From: Lucinisca nassula
Lineage: Eukaryota; Mollusca; Bivalvia; Lucinida; Lucinidae
Assembly (NCBI GenBank): GCA_963580285.1
Contig: OY757011.1
Span: 100,718,316 to 100,782,315, forward strand
Reading direction: 5' to 3'
Length of the DNA stretch: 64,000 bases
How positions within the stretch are numbered: position 1 is the first letter of the stretch; every line of letters begins with the position of its first letter. Positions 32,938 through 44,161 of this stretch are shown piece after piece. The notes under the pieces are model-generated. The model saw nothing but the letters and a program-made list of their open reading frames with translations. It searched no databases and was not told the DNA's origin. The position numbers and the translations under genes are program-made.

Positions 32938-33172
32938 TCTTTTGATAGGTATCTCGACATTTCGACTTAGTAACTCGAAATTTCGACTTATTAACCGCGA
33001 AATTTAGACTTAGTATCTCGAAAGTTCGACTTATTAACTCGAAATTTCGACTTATTAACTCGAAATTTCGACTAAGAAACTCGAAATTTCGAGATATTAA
33101 GTAGAAATTTCGAGTTACTAAGTCGAAATTTCGAGTTACTAAGTTGAAATTTCGAGATACCTATCAAAAGAA
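32938..33172. mobile_element. foldback element built from TCGAAATTTCGA units
   Basis: CTTTTGATAGGTATCTCGA at the left is the inverse of TCGAGATACCTATCAAAAG at the right. Between them about nine near-palindromic CTCGAAATTTCGAC or GTCGAAATTTCGAG units turn over in orientation at the centre, so the whole can form one hairpin of about 115 bp. Confidence 0.88.
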
Positions 33173-34281
33173 ATAAAAGTGGTTCTGGACCTAATGCTCC
33201 ATCGTTTAAATATCCTCTTTTACGTGACTTTTTTCTCTTTATTCTTGCACAAAAACAGAGATTGAAGGTACTATTTAGTTCTAACGAGCTTCCAGAATCT
33301 CAGATTGAGGCAAAATAAAGAAAAAGGCACGTTAACAAGTCCTTGTAATCTCTTCAAACCACATCTAATATCAAGAATACTGTGGTTTACAGGGATACAC
33401 GGTGTTATTATTTTGTGCCAAATCATGGGTTGTATTTACACATACACGTAAGAAGCGAGCCGTTTAGGTTGTTCCAAAGAGGACCTTGTTTCCTTTTTTG
33501 TTATCACCACCAAGAAATATTGCTCCATATTCAAAACTGTTTCAAATGTTTCTCATATCTAAAAATAAAATTGTCGATTAACCTATATGTTTTGTCGATT
33601 CATCGACTGTCCATCAGTTTACTTTTTAATTATAATGCATTTTATACAAGGATGATTTATGAATAAAAACATCGAAGATTACTTTTTATAGCTGAGTGCA
33701 TGTACTGATGCTGGTATCTAGTAATGGAAAAGACTCAAAGAGTTCGATTAAGTATAAGTTAAAATACATTGTGTAATTCGTGGAGTGTTTACATTAATAA
33801 AGAGGAATAATAGAAAATATCTTTATCGCATTTCTTTGCCAGTCGCTGTAATACTGACAAGATCGCCGATCTAGATTGGGATAGTTGGGCATGCGCAGTT
33901 CCAAGATTAGCATACTTGAGCCTATGTATGACAAAACCTACAATAAGACCGGTGCGACCAGCAGAGACTCAAATCAACCTGCGCACCTATCCACTATGAC
34001 AAGAGTTTTTGCATAGATATCAGCCTATATAATAGTATGTACATGCGATCAGCGGAGACTCTGATCAGACTGCGCGAATGCACAGGCTGATCTGAGCTTT
34101 TGCTGGTCGCTCAAGCATTCTTGTAGATTTTGACATGCGCTGGCTCACTTGTATTATACCCTTTTGCTTTGCAGAGGGAAAGTGGGTACCAATTTTAAAA
34201 CATCAATGTCTTTCAAGTTAATCGATGTCGAGAGTTCTAGACTTCGCAACTATAAATAATTAATAAAACATATATTACGTA
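33173..34281. other. no gene seen; eroded repeats
   Basis: A degenerate hairpin core lies near 33258-33305, and a MITE relic with AGACTCTGATCAGACTGCGC at 33957-34125. The 94-codon frame at 33382-33666 has no recognisable motif. Confidence 0.45.
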
Positions 34282-35322
34282 TCACGGAACCCGGGAAAGG
34301 ACATTTCTGTCCCAGTATCTAGCAGAATAGAATTTAAAACAATGAAATTAGAGTGGAGATGAAAACAAGAAATATGTCGTTTAATGGATATAATATGTCG
34401 TTTAAACGATATAATATGTCGTTTAAACGACATACGTTGTATTTCTTGTTTTCTGTTCCACTCTGAAAAAGTAGGGTGGAATTTAAAACAATAAAATTAG
34501 AACGGAACAGAAAACAAAAATATTTCGTTTACACGACATTTTTCCTGTTTTCTGTTCCACCCTGAAAAAGTAGCGTAGAATTTAAAACAATAGAATTAGA
34601 ATGAAACAGAAAACAAAAATATGTCGTTTAAACGACATATAGATTTTGTTTTCCTTTCCACTCTGAAAAAGAAGCGTGGAATTTTAAACAAAAAAGATAT
34701 CGTTTAATCGACATAATCTTGACCTCCCATTGGTTAAGGATCTCGTTTTTTTTTCAACATAATATGTAATCCTAGCCTTCCATTGGTTGGTGATATCAAC
34801 CAATGAAAGGTCAAGATTATGTCGATTAAACGATATCTTTTTTGCTTTAAAGTTCACACTACTTTTTCAGAGTGGAAAGAAAAGCAAGGAATATGTCGTT
34901 TAAACGACATATTTTTGTTTTCTGCTCCAATCTAATTTTATTGTTTTAAATTCCTTCCTACTTTTTGATGCTGGAAAGGAAAACAAGAAATATGTCGTTT
35001 AAACGACATATTTTTGTTTTTGTTCCATTCTATTTTTTTTTTTTTTTTTTTTTTTTTTTGCTTTAAATTCCACGTGACTTTTTCAGAGTGGAACAGAAAA
35101 CAAGAAATATGTAGTTTAAATGACATATTTTTGTTTTTTGTTCCATTCTAATTTTATTGTTATAGATTCCGCCCTAGTTTTTCAGAGTGGAACAGAAAAC
35201 AAGAACGACATATTATATCCTTTAAACGACATATTCCTTGTTTTCCTCTCCACTCTAATTTTACTGTTTAAAATTCTGATCTGCTAGATACTGGAACAGA
35301 AATGCCCTTTCCGGGTTCCGTT
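34282..35322. mobile_element. 1-kb foldback element with GTCGTTTAAACGAC palindromes
   Basis: The left end ACGGAACCCGGGAAAGGACA with CAGTATCTAGCAGA is inverted at the right as TCTGCTAGATACTGGAACAG and CCCTTTCCGGGTTCCGT. The arms are mosaics of units containing a CACTCTGAAAAAGTAG-like segment, AATTTAAAACAATAAAATTA and the palindrome TATGTCGTTTAAACGACATA, in opposite orientation on the two halves. A CAACCAATGAAAGGTCAAGA / TCTTGACCTCCCATTGGTT pair sits at the centre. The long T run at 35034-35059 is inside. Confidence 0.88.
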
Positions 35323-35404
35323 CGTATGTCACTCGAATAGCATACGTTTTTTGTTGTTGTTTTATTTTGGTTTCATGGCTGCAAATTAGTCATTTCCAGA
35401 TAAT

Positions 35405-35535
35405 AATATTATTAATCAAGTAATTTCGTATTGACCCAGTTACAGGTCCGAGGTCAGCTATGTTGGTCCGAGGCCGAAGGCCAATACAGCTGCAGGAGGA
35501 CCTGTAACTGGACCAATACTAAATTTCTTGATTAT
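35405..35535. repeat. short palindromic MITE
   Basis: CCCAGTTACAGGTCCGAGG / CAGGAGGACCTGTAACTGG, flanked by AATCAAGTAATTTCGTATTG and its approximate inverse. Confidence 0.75.
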
Positions 35536-36099
35536 TGACAATTTTATCAATTGACACAATTAAAAAAACATAATTATTGATTTTTACCTCGGCCTAATAT
35601 TGTTTTACCTGGTGTTAATATGGATGACCTATGACAAATACAGGATAGTCAATATAAATATCTGTCATATTTGTTTCTTTGCACCCCAAATGATCAGGGT
35701 TTCTTAAAAGCTACAACAGTCGAAGTTCGAATATCTCTGTGACCATGAAAATTTGTTCGACAAAGAGATAGTATGACCTATTGATGATTAATCATCATTT
35801 CCTTAAGCATAATGGAGATGACTATGATATTTGTTAAATTTATCTATACAATAAAGGAAAGTTGTGATTACTCATAAAAATCGCCTCCGCGAGGCGGTTC
35901 TAACAAGTACAAACACCATGTTTATGAACAGATAAGACAAATAATGTCCTCCCCTGCAAACCCCGGTTTTTACTGTATAAAGAGGATTTTAAGGTGATCA
36001 AATTTTTTCGTGATGTTTTCTGCATAATTAATATCATAAAAGGAAAATTCTGATAAGACTGCACTGAACGTCCATATTATGAGAATTTTACAAAACATG
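35536..36099. other. no gene; one decayed MITE A
   Basis: A family-A piece with a broken hairpin lies at 35850-35930 (ATCGCCTCCGCGAGGCGGTT) and continues to TTTTTCGTGATGTTTTC near 36020. Confidence 0.55.
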
Positions 36100-36381
36100 T
36101 GTTACGAGCCAGGCGTAGCAAAGCAAAGAAGCCTTTAAAAGTAACAAAATGTATTGACAAAATGTTTGAAGTGTCATAAACAAATTGTATTTAGCTGGGC
36201 CTTAATGAATAATAATCCTCCAGTAATCCGACACAGAATTTAGGATGACATTTTATTCAAAATACCCAATCTGAAACATAAAGGAAATTTTTATTCGTTT
36301 AAAGGACTTAGGAGAGATTCTAAACAGAAATAAATTTATTCATATGCTAAACACAATGAGATCTAGAAACTAGGTATTTCT

Positions 36382-37225
36382 TTAACCCTTTTTCTTGTAA
36401 ATAAGATGTTGACCAGCAAAAAACCTTGCATGACAAAATTCACTTTTGGCAAGATTTATTATCAATTTGCCATTACTCAGTCTATCAAAGACTGTTTTGA
36501 TAGTCCTAAAATGATGCTTCCACTTGCCACTAAATACGATAGCATCATCAATATAAGCAGTACAGCCTTTCAGCCCTGTTGTTACAGTGTTTATTAAGCG
36601 CTGAAACGTGACTGGCGAGTTTGTCATTCCAGATTGCATGACTTTATAGTTAAATAATCCGTCTGGTGTAGTAAATGCAGAAACCTCTTTTGCTCTTCAT
36701 GTGAGCAGAATTTGCCAATATCCTGTTAGAAGGTCTTTTTTTTATACATATGTGGCATTCCCGATGTTGTCAATACAGTCATCCATTCTTAGAATTGGAG
36801 AGCTATCTGTTTTAAATAAAGAATTACTTTTCCTAATGTCTATACACATACGATATGTCCCATCAGGTTTTGGTGCAGAACTCCATTCAATTTTGCTTGA
36901 TTCTATAAAATCATGGTCCAACTTCTTTAAGATATTTTTGTTTTATATGATTCATTCTGTATGGGTGTTGCTTTACAGGTTAAGAACCACCAATGTCCAC
37001 ATCGTAGAATATTTTGTCCGTCCGAGTAGGAAAATCCTGAAATAGGTGCTCATATTCAAATATCAACTGATTCAGTTCATTAAATTGACCTGACACTGCA
37101 TGTAACAGATTCTGGTCAAGATTTCCCAGAATATCAGAATTCTGTAGTTTTGATGACATGTAATCAAATTGCTTTGAATGAATGTCCTCACAGTCATTCT
37201 CACATGATTCAAGTGAAACACACAT
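36382..37225 (-). pseudogene. Gypsy reverse transcriptase, broken
   Basis: The minus-strand frame at 36639-36382 reads MTNSPVTFQRLINTV, then GCTAYIDDAIVFS (the catalytic YxDD box) and LIINLAKSEF, all typical of Gypsy reverse transcriptases. Upstream (37225-36980), QLIFEYEHLFQDFPTRTDKI followed by DVDIGGS is the linker that precedes the domain. The part between is recognisable only in pieces, with frameshifts and stops. After the palm domain the frame runs into LTR-like sequence, so connection and RNase H domains are missing. Confidence 0.85.
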
Positions 37226-37277
37226 AATAAGATTAACTGATGTTATAGATGAGTTATCATATCTCTGTGTTCCTTAA

Positions 37278-37774
37278 AGGAAAACAACCACAAAAATTCA
37301 GAACAAAGGTTTTGAAAAGACAAACATTTTGGGGCAGGTTTTATGAAAATTGACTGAGTGGTTTAGAAGTTATGACCTTTTGAACATTTCACAAATTCTG
37401 GTTTTGTTAGTCCAGAGCGAGGCTGTGGTGAGTAAATGACGTCATAAACTCACAATTGGAAAACTTTGAATTACAGCGATTCTGCGATAAAAAGCAATAC
37501 ATAGTTCAGTATGCATTCTATTTATTCAATGCGATGATGATTTACTGTTTTTAAGTACAAAATCTGAAAAGTATGCTGTAAATTATTATTTTTCTATTTC
37601 GTCACGTGACTGGATTAACAAAATGGCGGCCCTCATAGACAGCAATTGCAAAATGTTCAAAAGGTCATAATTTCAAAACCGCTCAACCTGATTTTCATAA
37701 AAGTTGTACCAAAATGTTCGCCTCATCAAAGGCAATATTTTAATGTGACAGTTAATTTTTGTGGGTGTTTCCCT
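37278..37774. mobile_element. MITE with TTAA target duplication
   Basis: AGGAAAACAACCACAAAAAT at the left and ATTTTTGTGGGTGTTTCCCT at the right are inverted, and TTAA flanks both (37274-37277, 37775-37778). Inverted similarity continues inward (ATTTTGGGGCAGGTTTTATG against CATAAAAGTTGTACCAAAAT). The TTAA duplication suits Kolobok or piggyBac-type mobilisation. It lies between the integrase and reverse transcriptase parts of the Gypsy element. Confidence 0.85.
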
Positions 37775-37858
37775 TTAAGCAAGTAAATAATTATGACACG
37801 GCTGTTTTAGCTTGCGCCTCCCAGGAGTGTTAATTTTGTAATTTACATCTTTTGGGCC

Positions 37859-38700
37859 TTAATACTTGGCTTGCAAAGATTTTTCAGGAATAGGCAAAAG
37901 AACAAGTACCTTATCACATGGTTTAAAATTCCTTTCTTTTGTACCTATGCCATACAGTTGTTTTATTTTTCTTTGGGATGACTGAAGATTGGTCCGAGCA
38001 GCTTCACAAGCTTTTGAAAGTCTAGGTTTGAAGTCAGACACGTTCTGAAGTAAGGTGAAGGAAGTGTCGCAACTGGAGGGAAATTTCGCTTAGGACCACG
38101 AACAGTGTGGGCAAATACTAACTCAAATAGACTGAAGCCAATATATTCTTGCACAGATTATCTCACGGAAAATAAAAGCAAATGGATGCCTTCATCCCAA
38201 TCCTTCTCTGTGTCAAAATAATAAGATCTTATCATATTTTTCAATGTTTGGTGGATCTTTCAAGGGCACCTTGATTCTCAGGATGATGTGCCGTTGACTT
38301 ATACTACATAATGCCTCGTTCATGCATAACTTGTTGAAAAAAATCCAGACATAAAATTTGAACCTTGATCTGACTGAAAAGACTTGGGAAGTCCATCAAA
38401 TGTAAAAATATAACTTCAGTAAAACCTTAACAATTGTTTTCGTTTTGATATTTCTAAGTAGAATGGCTTCAGGAAAACATGTGGAAGCACACATAATAGT
38501 CAAAAGGTATTCACAACCAGACTTAGTTCTTTGCAAGGGGCAAACACAATCTATAATTAATCTACTAAAAATTAATCAGATGTAGGTATTGGATGCAAAT
38601 AGGCCTAAAGTATAGTCTGATTGGGTTTGTCTACCCTTTGGCATGTATGGTATGACTTACAATGTTTTAAAAACATCAGATTTTCTATTTACACATAAAT
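37859..38700 (-). pseudogene. Gypsy integrase, broken
   Basis: From 38700 down: the CKSxHTC half of the zinc finger, IIDCVCPLQRTKSGCEYLLTI (first catalytic Asp), an SDQGSNF-equivalent (second Asp, about 38370), an ESQGALE-equivalent (catalytic Glu, about 38270), WDEGIHLL, GFSLFELVFAHTVRGP (38150) and a C-terminal ERNFKPCDKVLVLLPIP with SLQAKY (37860). The order and spacing fit a full integrase core plus C-terminal domain, broken by several stops and frameshifts. The upstream half of the zinc finger is lost at the junction with the Naiad insertion. Confidence 0.87.
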
Positions 38701-41700
38701 GACTTTAGACCCTTAAATTTGTCTTCTGTAACTTCAGTTAATCTCAAAGGAGCAGGCAATACCAATGTTTTTGGGAGTAGTCTTCGTATAAGACTATCTC
38801 CTCTCAAATCACCCATCCTTCGAAAATATACTAATCCGTGGAAAAGAAGTGGAATGTATCCTAGTATTTCTAAGTGCAATGCCAAGAGGTGCAGATGTTG
38901 TTCGCATTTAAGCACTGCGTCTACCGTTACTTCATCTGTAAACGGTAGACGCTTCTCTGTAGTTAACATGTCTGATTTGACATGACAGTCTACAGATTTA
39001 ATGTATCTAATTACTTGACGTGCTGCAAACTGTAATATGCAGTACGTCGGTCAAACTAACCGCATGCTTAAAACTAGATTGAACGAGCATTATCGTAGAA
39101 TGAGTAAGCCTAAGAAAACTGACACTTTCTTGTACCGTCACTTTCGACGTACAGGTCATTCTGTAAATAGCATTATTATAAAACCAGTGGAAAAACTTTA
39201 TTACGATGCAAATTCTACATCTAGATTCAAAATAATCAAAAGACATGAAGCTGAACTGAAATGGATTAAATTTTTACAGACCCCTTTTCCACTGGGATTT
39301 AATGACAACATTTATCATGAGGGTAATATTTCCAGAATGCCGGACTTTGATATTTTCTCACTCCTGGAATGTCGAAAACGCAGAACTAGATCTCACGGCA
39401 CCAGGAAAAATGGTAACTTTAAACGTAAATCACGTGCGTTTAAACGAAACAATACTAGACTGAAGTGACTGTCAATTATATTATTAAATCATGGACGCCA
39501 CTCTATGCTTTCATTTTTAAGTTCATTACCCGTTTCTGTTTTACGTCTTCTGGACACCGAGGCGAATAAATTCTACGATAGTTCTCATCAGTTATATGAT
39601 GCGGCTCTCTTAACTAGAGGCTATACTCAGCATACTCTCCGTCCTTACATTGATTCTGAAATTAATCATAAACGTCATTTCTTCAAAATATCCTTCATTA
39701 ATAAGGGTATGGATTTTATAGATTTGCCCAGTATCTTCCATGAGAGATCGGTGCTTTCTTCCATTCCTGCTTATTTTCAAAATACTGAAACACCTATAAT
39801 TTGCTATAAATATAACAAACCTGTTAGATCTATCATTTTTAATTTCAATAAACTTGTTTCAGATCTTGATATTGATACTAATACTCCTGATTCATGTGAT
39901 TGTAAAAACTCAAAGTATTGCTATCCTGCTGCTGGTCATGTAATTACTGGCAATTTGAAAATTATTCCTGATTCTAGGATAAGGAATATAATTTCTAAAG
40001 GACCGAAATATCGGTTTCCTTCTAAAATTGATTTCAGTAAATGTAGAGATGAAATCGCTGCTTCCTTGAATGAATTCGGTAATCGATGGTGTAAGCGAGA
40101 GTATGTTGAGTATAAAGCCCTAAAGGACTGGAAACTTAGCATTTTAAGGCTAGTGAATAAACGCATTTCTTTCTATTCTCAAAATACTAACTTATTACCT
40201 CCTAAGCCCAAGACGTCTTTACGTCATCTTAAACTAGGTATTCAAGAATTTCATAAGAAGTTTGTTTTGGCCCCTGCAGACAAGGCCGCTAACAACGTCG
40301 TCGTTGTGTGACGGCTCCACTATGTTAACACGCTTAAGCAGGAGCTTGGTGGTACTAAGGCCTATGAACTTCAGCCTTTGGCTGAAGAGAGAGCTATAGT
40401 AGATAAACATGTTTGTCTTTCAGCCACCAAGTTTGCTGTGTGTGTTAACGAAGGCCAAGACAAGCTTCCTACGCTATACTGGTTACCAAAACTTCATAAA
40501 AAACCTTATAAAGCACGGTTTATTGCAAATTCTAGTTCTTGCACTACCACTGAACTTTCTAAATTATTAACTTCCTGTCTTACTGCTATTAAAACGCATG
40601 TAATTAAATATTGTGATAAAGTCTTTGAAAGATCAGGAAGAAATCTGTTTTGGTCTATAAAAAATTCGAATGAGGTTTTAAATAAATTGAAATCTAGACA
40701 GTTTCGTGCTTCTAGTCTGTCTACCTACGATTTTTCCACTCTTTACACTACACTTCCTCATAATCTTATAAAAGAAAAGCTTAATGATTTAATTGAATGG
40801 GCTTTTCACAGAGAAGATTCTCTCTATCTTGCATGTAATGTCAGAAATGCATTTTTCACTTCTAAAGAGCATAAGAATTATACACTTTGGTCATGTCAGA
40901 AAGTGTGTGATGCCCTCAACTTTCTACTTGACAATATTTATATTAGATTCGGTACTAAGTTATTTAGACAAATTGTGGGTATTCCGATGGGTACTAATTG
41001 CGCACCTCTTGTGGCTGATCTGTTCTTGTATTGTTATGAAAGAGACTTCATTTTGTCGCTTTCCATTGATAACCAATCTGAAATTATTGAAGCTTTTAGC
41101 TCTACTTCTAGATATTTAGATGATTTATTAAATATTGATAATACCTATTTTGATGGTTTGATCAGTCAGATTTACCCCCTAGAACTTCAGTTAAATAAAG
41201 CAAATTCTTCTGATACCGAGGCCCCGTTTTTGGATTTACATCTATCTATTGTAGATGGATTTGTTTCGTGCAAAATTTATGATAAACGCGATGACTTTGA
41301 TTTTGAGATTGTAAATTTTCCTTTTTTGGATGGTGATGTTCCTCGTGCGCCATCCTATGGCGTTTATATTTCGCAATTAATTCGATTTGCTAGAGTGTGT
41401 AGTCATGTAACTGACTTCAACACTCGTAATAAATTATTAACGGCTAAACTTCTTAATCATGGTTATCGGTACCATAAACTACGCAAAGCCTTTTCAAAAT
41501 TTTATAGACGCCATTCTGATTTTATTTCAAAATTCAATATTGGACTTAAATCTCTTCTGCAACAAGGTCTATCGGAACCCGAATTTTATGGTGACTTAGT
41601 ATATAAATTCAGAAAAATATATAACCGCAATGACTTCAGCACCCAATTTCGTAAAATCATTCTTCGATATAAAAAGATTGGGTACAACATGGATATTATA

Positions 41701-41811
41701 CGACAGACTGCATGCATGGTAGTTAACCCAATCACGGTTGGCAACTTTGCTTCCCTCTTTAATTGCACGCCGGTTGGTCAGGCCTCAGATTCTATGACGG
41801 CTCCAACCTAA
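38701..41811 (+). CDS. Naiad-type Penelope element protein: GIY-YIG endonuclease plus reverse transcriptase, probable selenoprotein
   Basis: One frame stays free of TAA and TAG from 38671 to the TAA at 41809-41811. It contains four TGA codons: 38983, 39016, 39466 and 40309. Order: a CxxxxCxCC cluster (38870); GIY-YIG endonuclease with MYLIT (39001), QYVGQT (39040), Arg in LKTRLNEH, the H/H pair in YRHFRRTGH and Glu in RHEAELKWIKFLQT; a CxC linker (SCDCKNSKYC, 39894); and a reverse transcriptase with DFSTLYTTLPH (40730), GIPMGTNCAPLVADL (40978) and YLDD (41113). N-terminal endonuclease and CxC linker define the Naiad clade, and clam Naiads are reported as selenoproteins. The first two TGAs fall where PLE endonucleases have zinc-ligand Cys. 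The 5' end is truncated near the Gypsy junction and the first in-frame ATG is 38854. If UGA is not recoded, it is a pseudogene with four nonsense changes. Confidence 0.85.
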
Positions 41812-41861
41812 AGGCTTATTGAAAATTAAAGAGATAATGTTGGTTGGTGCCTGATGCTCTG
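41786..41861 (+). promoter_or_regulatory. SECIS element overlapping the Naiad stop codon
   Basis: ATGA (41794-41797) and TGAT (41852-41855) can form the non-Watson-Crick quartet. Above it GGCTCCAACC pairs with GGTTGGTGCC (nine pairs, one U-U). AAA (41810-41812) lies 12 nt after ATGA, the usual SECIS distance. A short helix TTATT/GATAA above the AAA gives a type 2 form. CAGA/TCTG closes below. The TAA stop lies in the structure and supplies the apical A bases. Folded by hand only. Confidence 0.8.
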
Positions 41862-42425
41862 TCTCTGGTCGGGCTCATCGGAGTCTAACTGTTGGTTTTC
41901 TTTTGCTCCAGCATTTCAGTGGTTTCTTGCTGTCGAGTCCTCACCGTTGTCTCACCTCTGTGGTTCTTTGATTTCTGTGTTCACGGAGATGTTGCACTGA
42001 TGAGTTAGGAGGCCTTCATGCGGACTGAACAAATTATTTGTCTAAATCGCGACGGAAGTAAGGGCGAGGATTGTGGCCATGTAAAATCGATTTAAGCCCC
42101 CCAGTGGAAATCTTCCACTGACCGTTCCAAGGCGGCTCTTCTGTGGCGATTTATTTGTGTTGTTGTTTGTTACTTACTGTGTGTATCACTTGTGTGTTTT
42201 AATTTTGGATGGCCATATGGCCATTTTGTGGGAAAGTAACTGTCCATATGGCCTTCCTTTGTTTAGGTTTCCATTATGGTCTGGTCGCTTAATGTTTGTA
42301 TTTCTTTCCCTTTGGTGTCTTTTATGGATGGAGTAAGTTAATTGTATCAATTCCTGATCTTTGTTTTACTTCTACTTTTTATGTGCAAAGTTAAATATTT
42401 CAGGACTATAAACCCGCGGAACCAC
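41812..42425 (+). mobile_element. Naiad 3' tail / pseudo-LTR
   Basis: After the SECIS comes the block GTCTAACTGTTGGTTTTCTT, GAACAAATTATTTGTCTAAA, GGGAAAGTAACTGTCC and TTCCCTTTGGTGTC, which recurs without coding sequence at 11.7, 17.4-18.0 and 47.5-48.0 kb. Gypsy protease/integrase sequence resumes on the minus strand at about 42430. Confidence 0.75.
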
Positions 42426-42443
42426 AATTTGGTAGTTAGCATT

Positions 42444-43150
42444 CTACTCATCTTCTGCTGAGACATCTGGCAGAAGCCATTTCTTCATCAAAATCCCATT
42501 GTTTACATAAGAACAGGACGGATAACGATCAGGAATTTCATGCTCAGTTGGATCAGGTAGTTGATCAATGCAAGAATTAGAAGTCAAAAGTGGACTTACC
42601 ACAACCTTATCTCCAACTGAGTCATTGCCTAGCAATAAATGAACACCTTTAAAAGGTAAATAATGTTTAATACCAACAGTCACTAACCCAGATACAAAGT
42701 CTGATGACAAATAAATGATATGAAGTGACACATTAACATTTCCAAAGTCCAAGAGGACACTTTGGCCAAAAGAAAATAGAAGTGGAGGCAATGATCAGGA
42801 ATCGATACAATCAACCCACAGCTCCCATCAGAGACACCAAAGAAGTCTTCTCAGAAGTAGGCAGGGTATCTGCTAGAATAAGAGATTGAGAAGCTCCGGT
42901 TTCTAGTAAAATTTTAATAGGGATAGGATGAGCATACTTGTCACCATTTAGTGACACAAAACCCTCTGATAAGAATGGTTCATAAATTTCCATAATTAAA
43001 ATAGTCTCAGATAAGCTGGTATAAAAAAATTCTTCACTTAAACTAACCTTAAAGAGGTCCTCTTGTCTTCCTCTCATTATCTTCAATTTTAAACATTCAG
43101 AGATCAAATGACCTGTATGCTTGCAGTAATTACAAACTACTAGAGATTAG
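42444..43150 (-). pseudogene. Gypsy zinc knuckle and protease region
   Basis: At 43150-43090 the minus strand reads CNYCKHTGHLISEC, a CCHC zinc knuckle (CX2CX4HX4C) of a Gag nucleocapsid. The frame continues through LNGDKYAHPIPIKILLETGA (aspartic protease; the active-site DTG is ETG, Asp to Glu) and SQSLILADTLP. A frame change follows, then LVTVGIKHYLPFKGVHLLLG and VVVSPLLTSNSC, ending in KKWLLPDVSAEDE, which normally leads into the integrase. The Glu substitution and frameshift argue against function. Confidence 0.83.
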
Positions 43151-43374
43151 GATAAGGGATTCTAGGCTTTATTGTCACAAGAAGGGGTTTGGAAGGATTC
43201 TTGCTTTTGTTTTCACCAGAAAGTTTGGGGGAGTTCTGGCGTTTGCTTTCACAGGAATGCTTGGGTATCGGAGTAAACATATGGCTACGACTGCCAAATG
43301 GATTACTAAGATATAATCTAGAACATGTCTGTGGGCAGTATAAGGTTTTCTAGGATACATATGTTCTATAAAAG

Positions 43375-43600
43375 GGTTATCCTTTGGAAGCAAAGAATAC
43401 AACACAGAACTGAAAAATATGGAGTGAACATGTTTTCTGGGCCAGACTAGCTAGTTTCGGCCAATTAGGCCTCATCAGTGACCCTCAGATATTTTCAAAA
43501 TTCCACAATGGAACCAATGATCCCAAAGGACAAGAAAATATAATCTACACTATGATGTAGGGCATGGAGACGTTTTACCGCCGCCACACATTCCCACACA
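43375..43600 (-). mobile_element. hammerhead-ribozyme retroelement inserted in Gypsy gag
   Basis: On the minus strand: ACTACAGCTGGTGTG, GTGGCGGCGGTAAAACGTCT, CATCATAGTGTAGATTAT, the ribozyme, then GTTGTATTCTTTGCTTCC and AACCCTTTTATAGAACATAT. Same family as 49303-49610. Gag sequence flanks it on both sides. Confidence 0.82.
43439..43484 (-). ncRNA. type I hammerhead ribozyme (minus strand)
   Basis: GGGUCA, CUGAUGA, stem II GGCC/GGCC, GAAA, stem III ACUAG/CUAGU (a perfect palindrome), triplet GUC, then UGGCCC closing stem I with one G-U. The core is complete. Confidence 0.88.
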
Positions 43601-44160
43601 CCAGCTGTAGTGATCACAAATGAAACTTTATGAGCATAATATTTTGCCAAACGTGAAGCGTCATCCAAAGTGTTAACCTGTTTTTCATAAAGAAACGACT
43701 TAATGTCTGAATTTATACACCGTTTGAACTCTTCAACAAGGACAAACTGTCCAGGTTTTCATGATTAGATCCTCCTATTTTAGAATAACACCATAGTCTG
43801 GGCTTTCTCATCAGCATGCTGAGTTTAAATGTCTCAAGCTTTTCCAACTACAACGCTCTGCAAAAGCAAGAACCAATGCTCTTTCGGCCATTTTAAAATT
43901 TCAGCAACTTTCTCAAAATGAAAAAAAAACTTATCGACCACTCTTCCTTTAATGGAGGAACTAATCTGATGTTCTTCGTAATATCAATGTAACTGCCAGA
44001 GTCAAAACAGTTATAGGTTTTACCCTCTCCTAGCTCTGGCGCTCTAATTCCTTCAGCTTTCATTAAAATTGTCATTCTTCTCTTTCTATTTCAAGCCATT
44101 CTTCAATTTCTATTTACAGCCGCTCCTCTTTTTCTATTAGGTTCTCTATGAATACGTTCC
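43580..44160 (-). pseudogene. Gypsy Gag fragment
   Basis: The minus strand reads FDSGSYIDITKNIRLVPPLK, a FHFEKVAEILKWPKEHW-like segment across a frameshift, VEEFKRCINSDIKSFLYEKQ and VNTLDDASRLAKYYAHKVSF. These match the SCAN-like capsid segment of bivalve Gypsy Gag proteins as I remember them. Several frameshifts break it. Confidence 0.72.
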
Positions 44161-44161
44161 T

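Noticed and set aside
38685..38969. 94-codon minus-strand reading frame opposite the Naiad N-terminus
   Set aside because: The plus strand has the Cys cluster and endonuclease lead-in of the Naiad protein. Part of the minus frame near 38700 may be Gypsy sequence, so the exact junction is uncertain.
41995..42030. Hammerhead ribozyme in the Naiad pseudo-LTR (CACTGATGAG...GGACTGAAC)
   Set aside because: CUGAUGAG is present but the GAAA box and a closing stem I/III are not, and Naiads are described as lacking canonical hammerheads.
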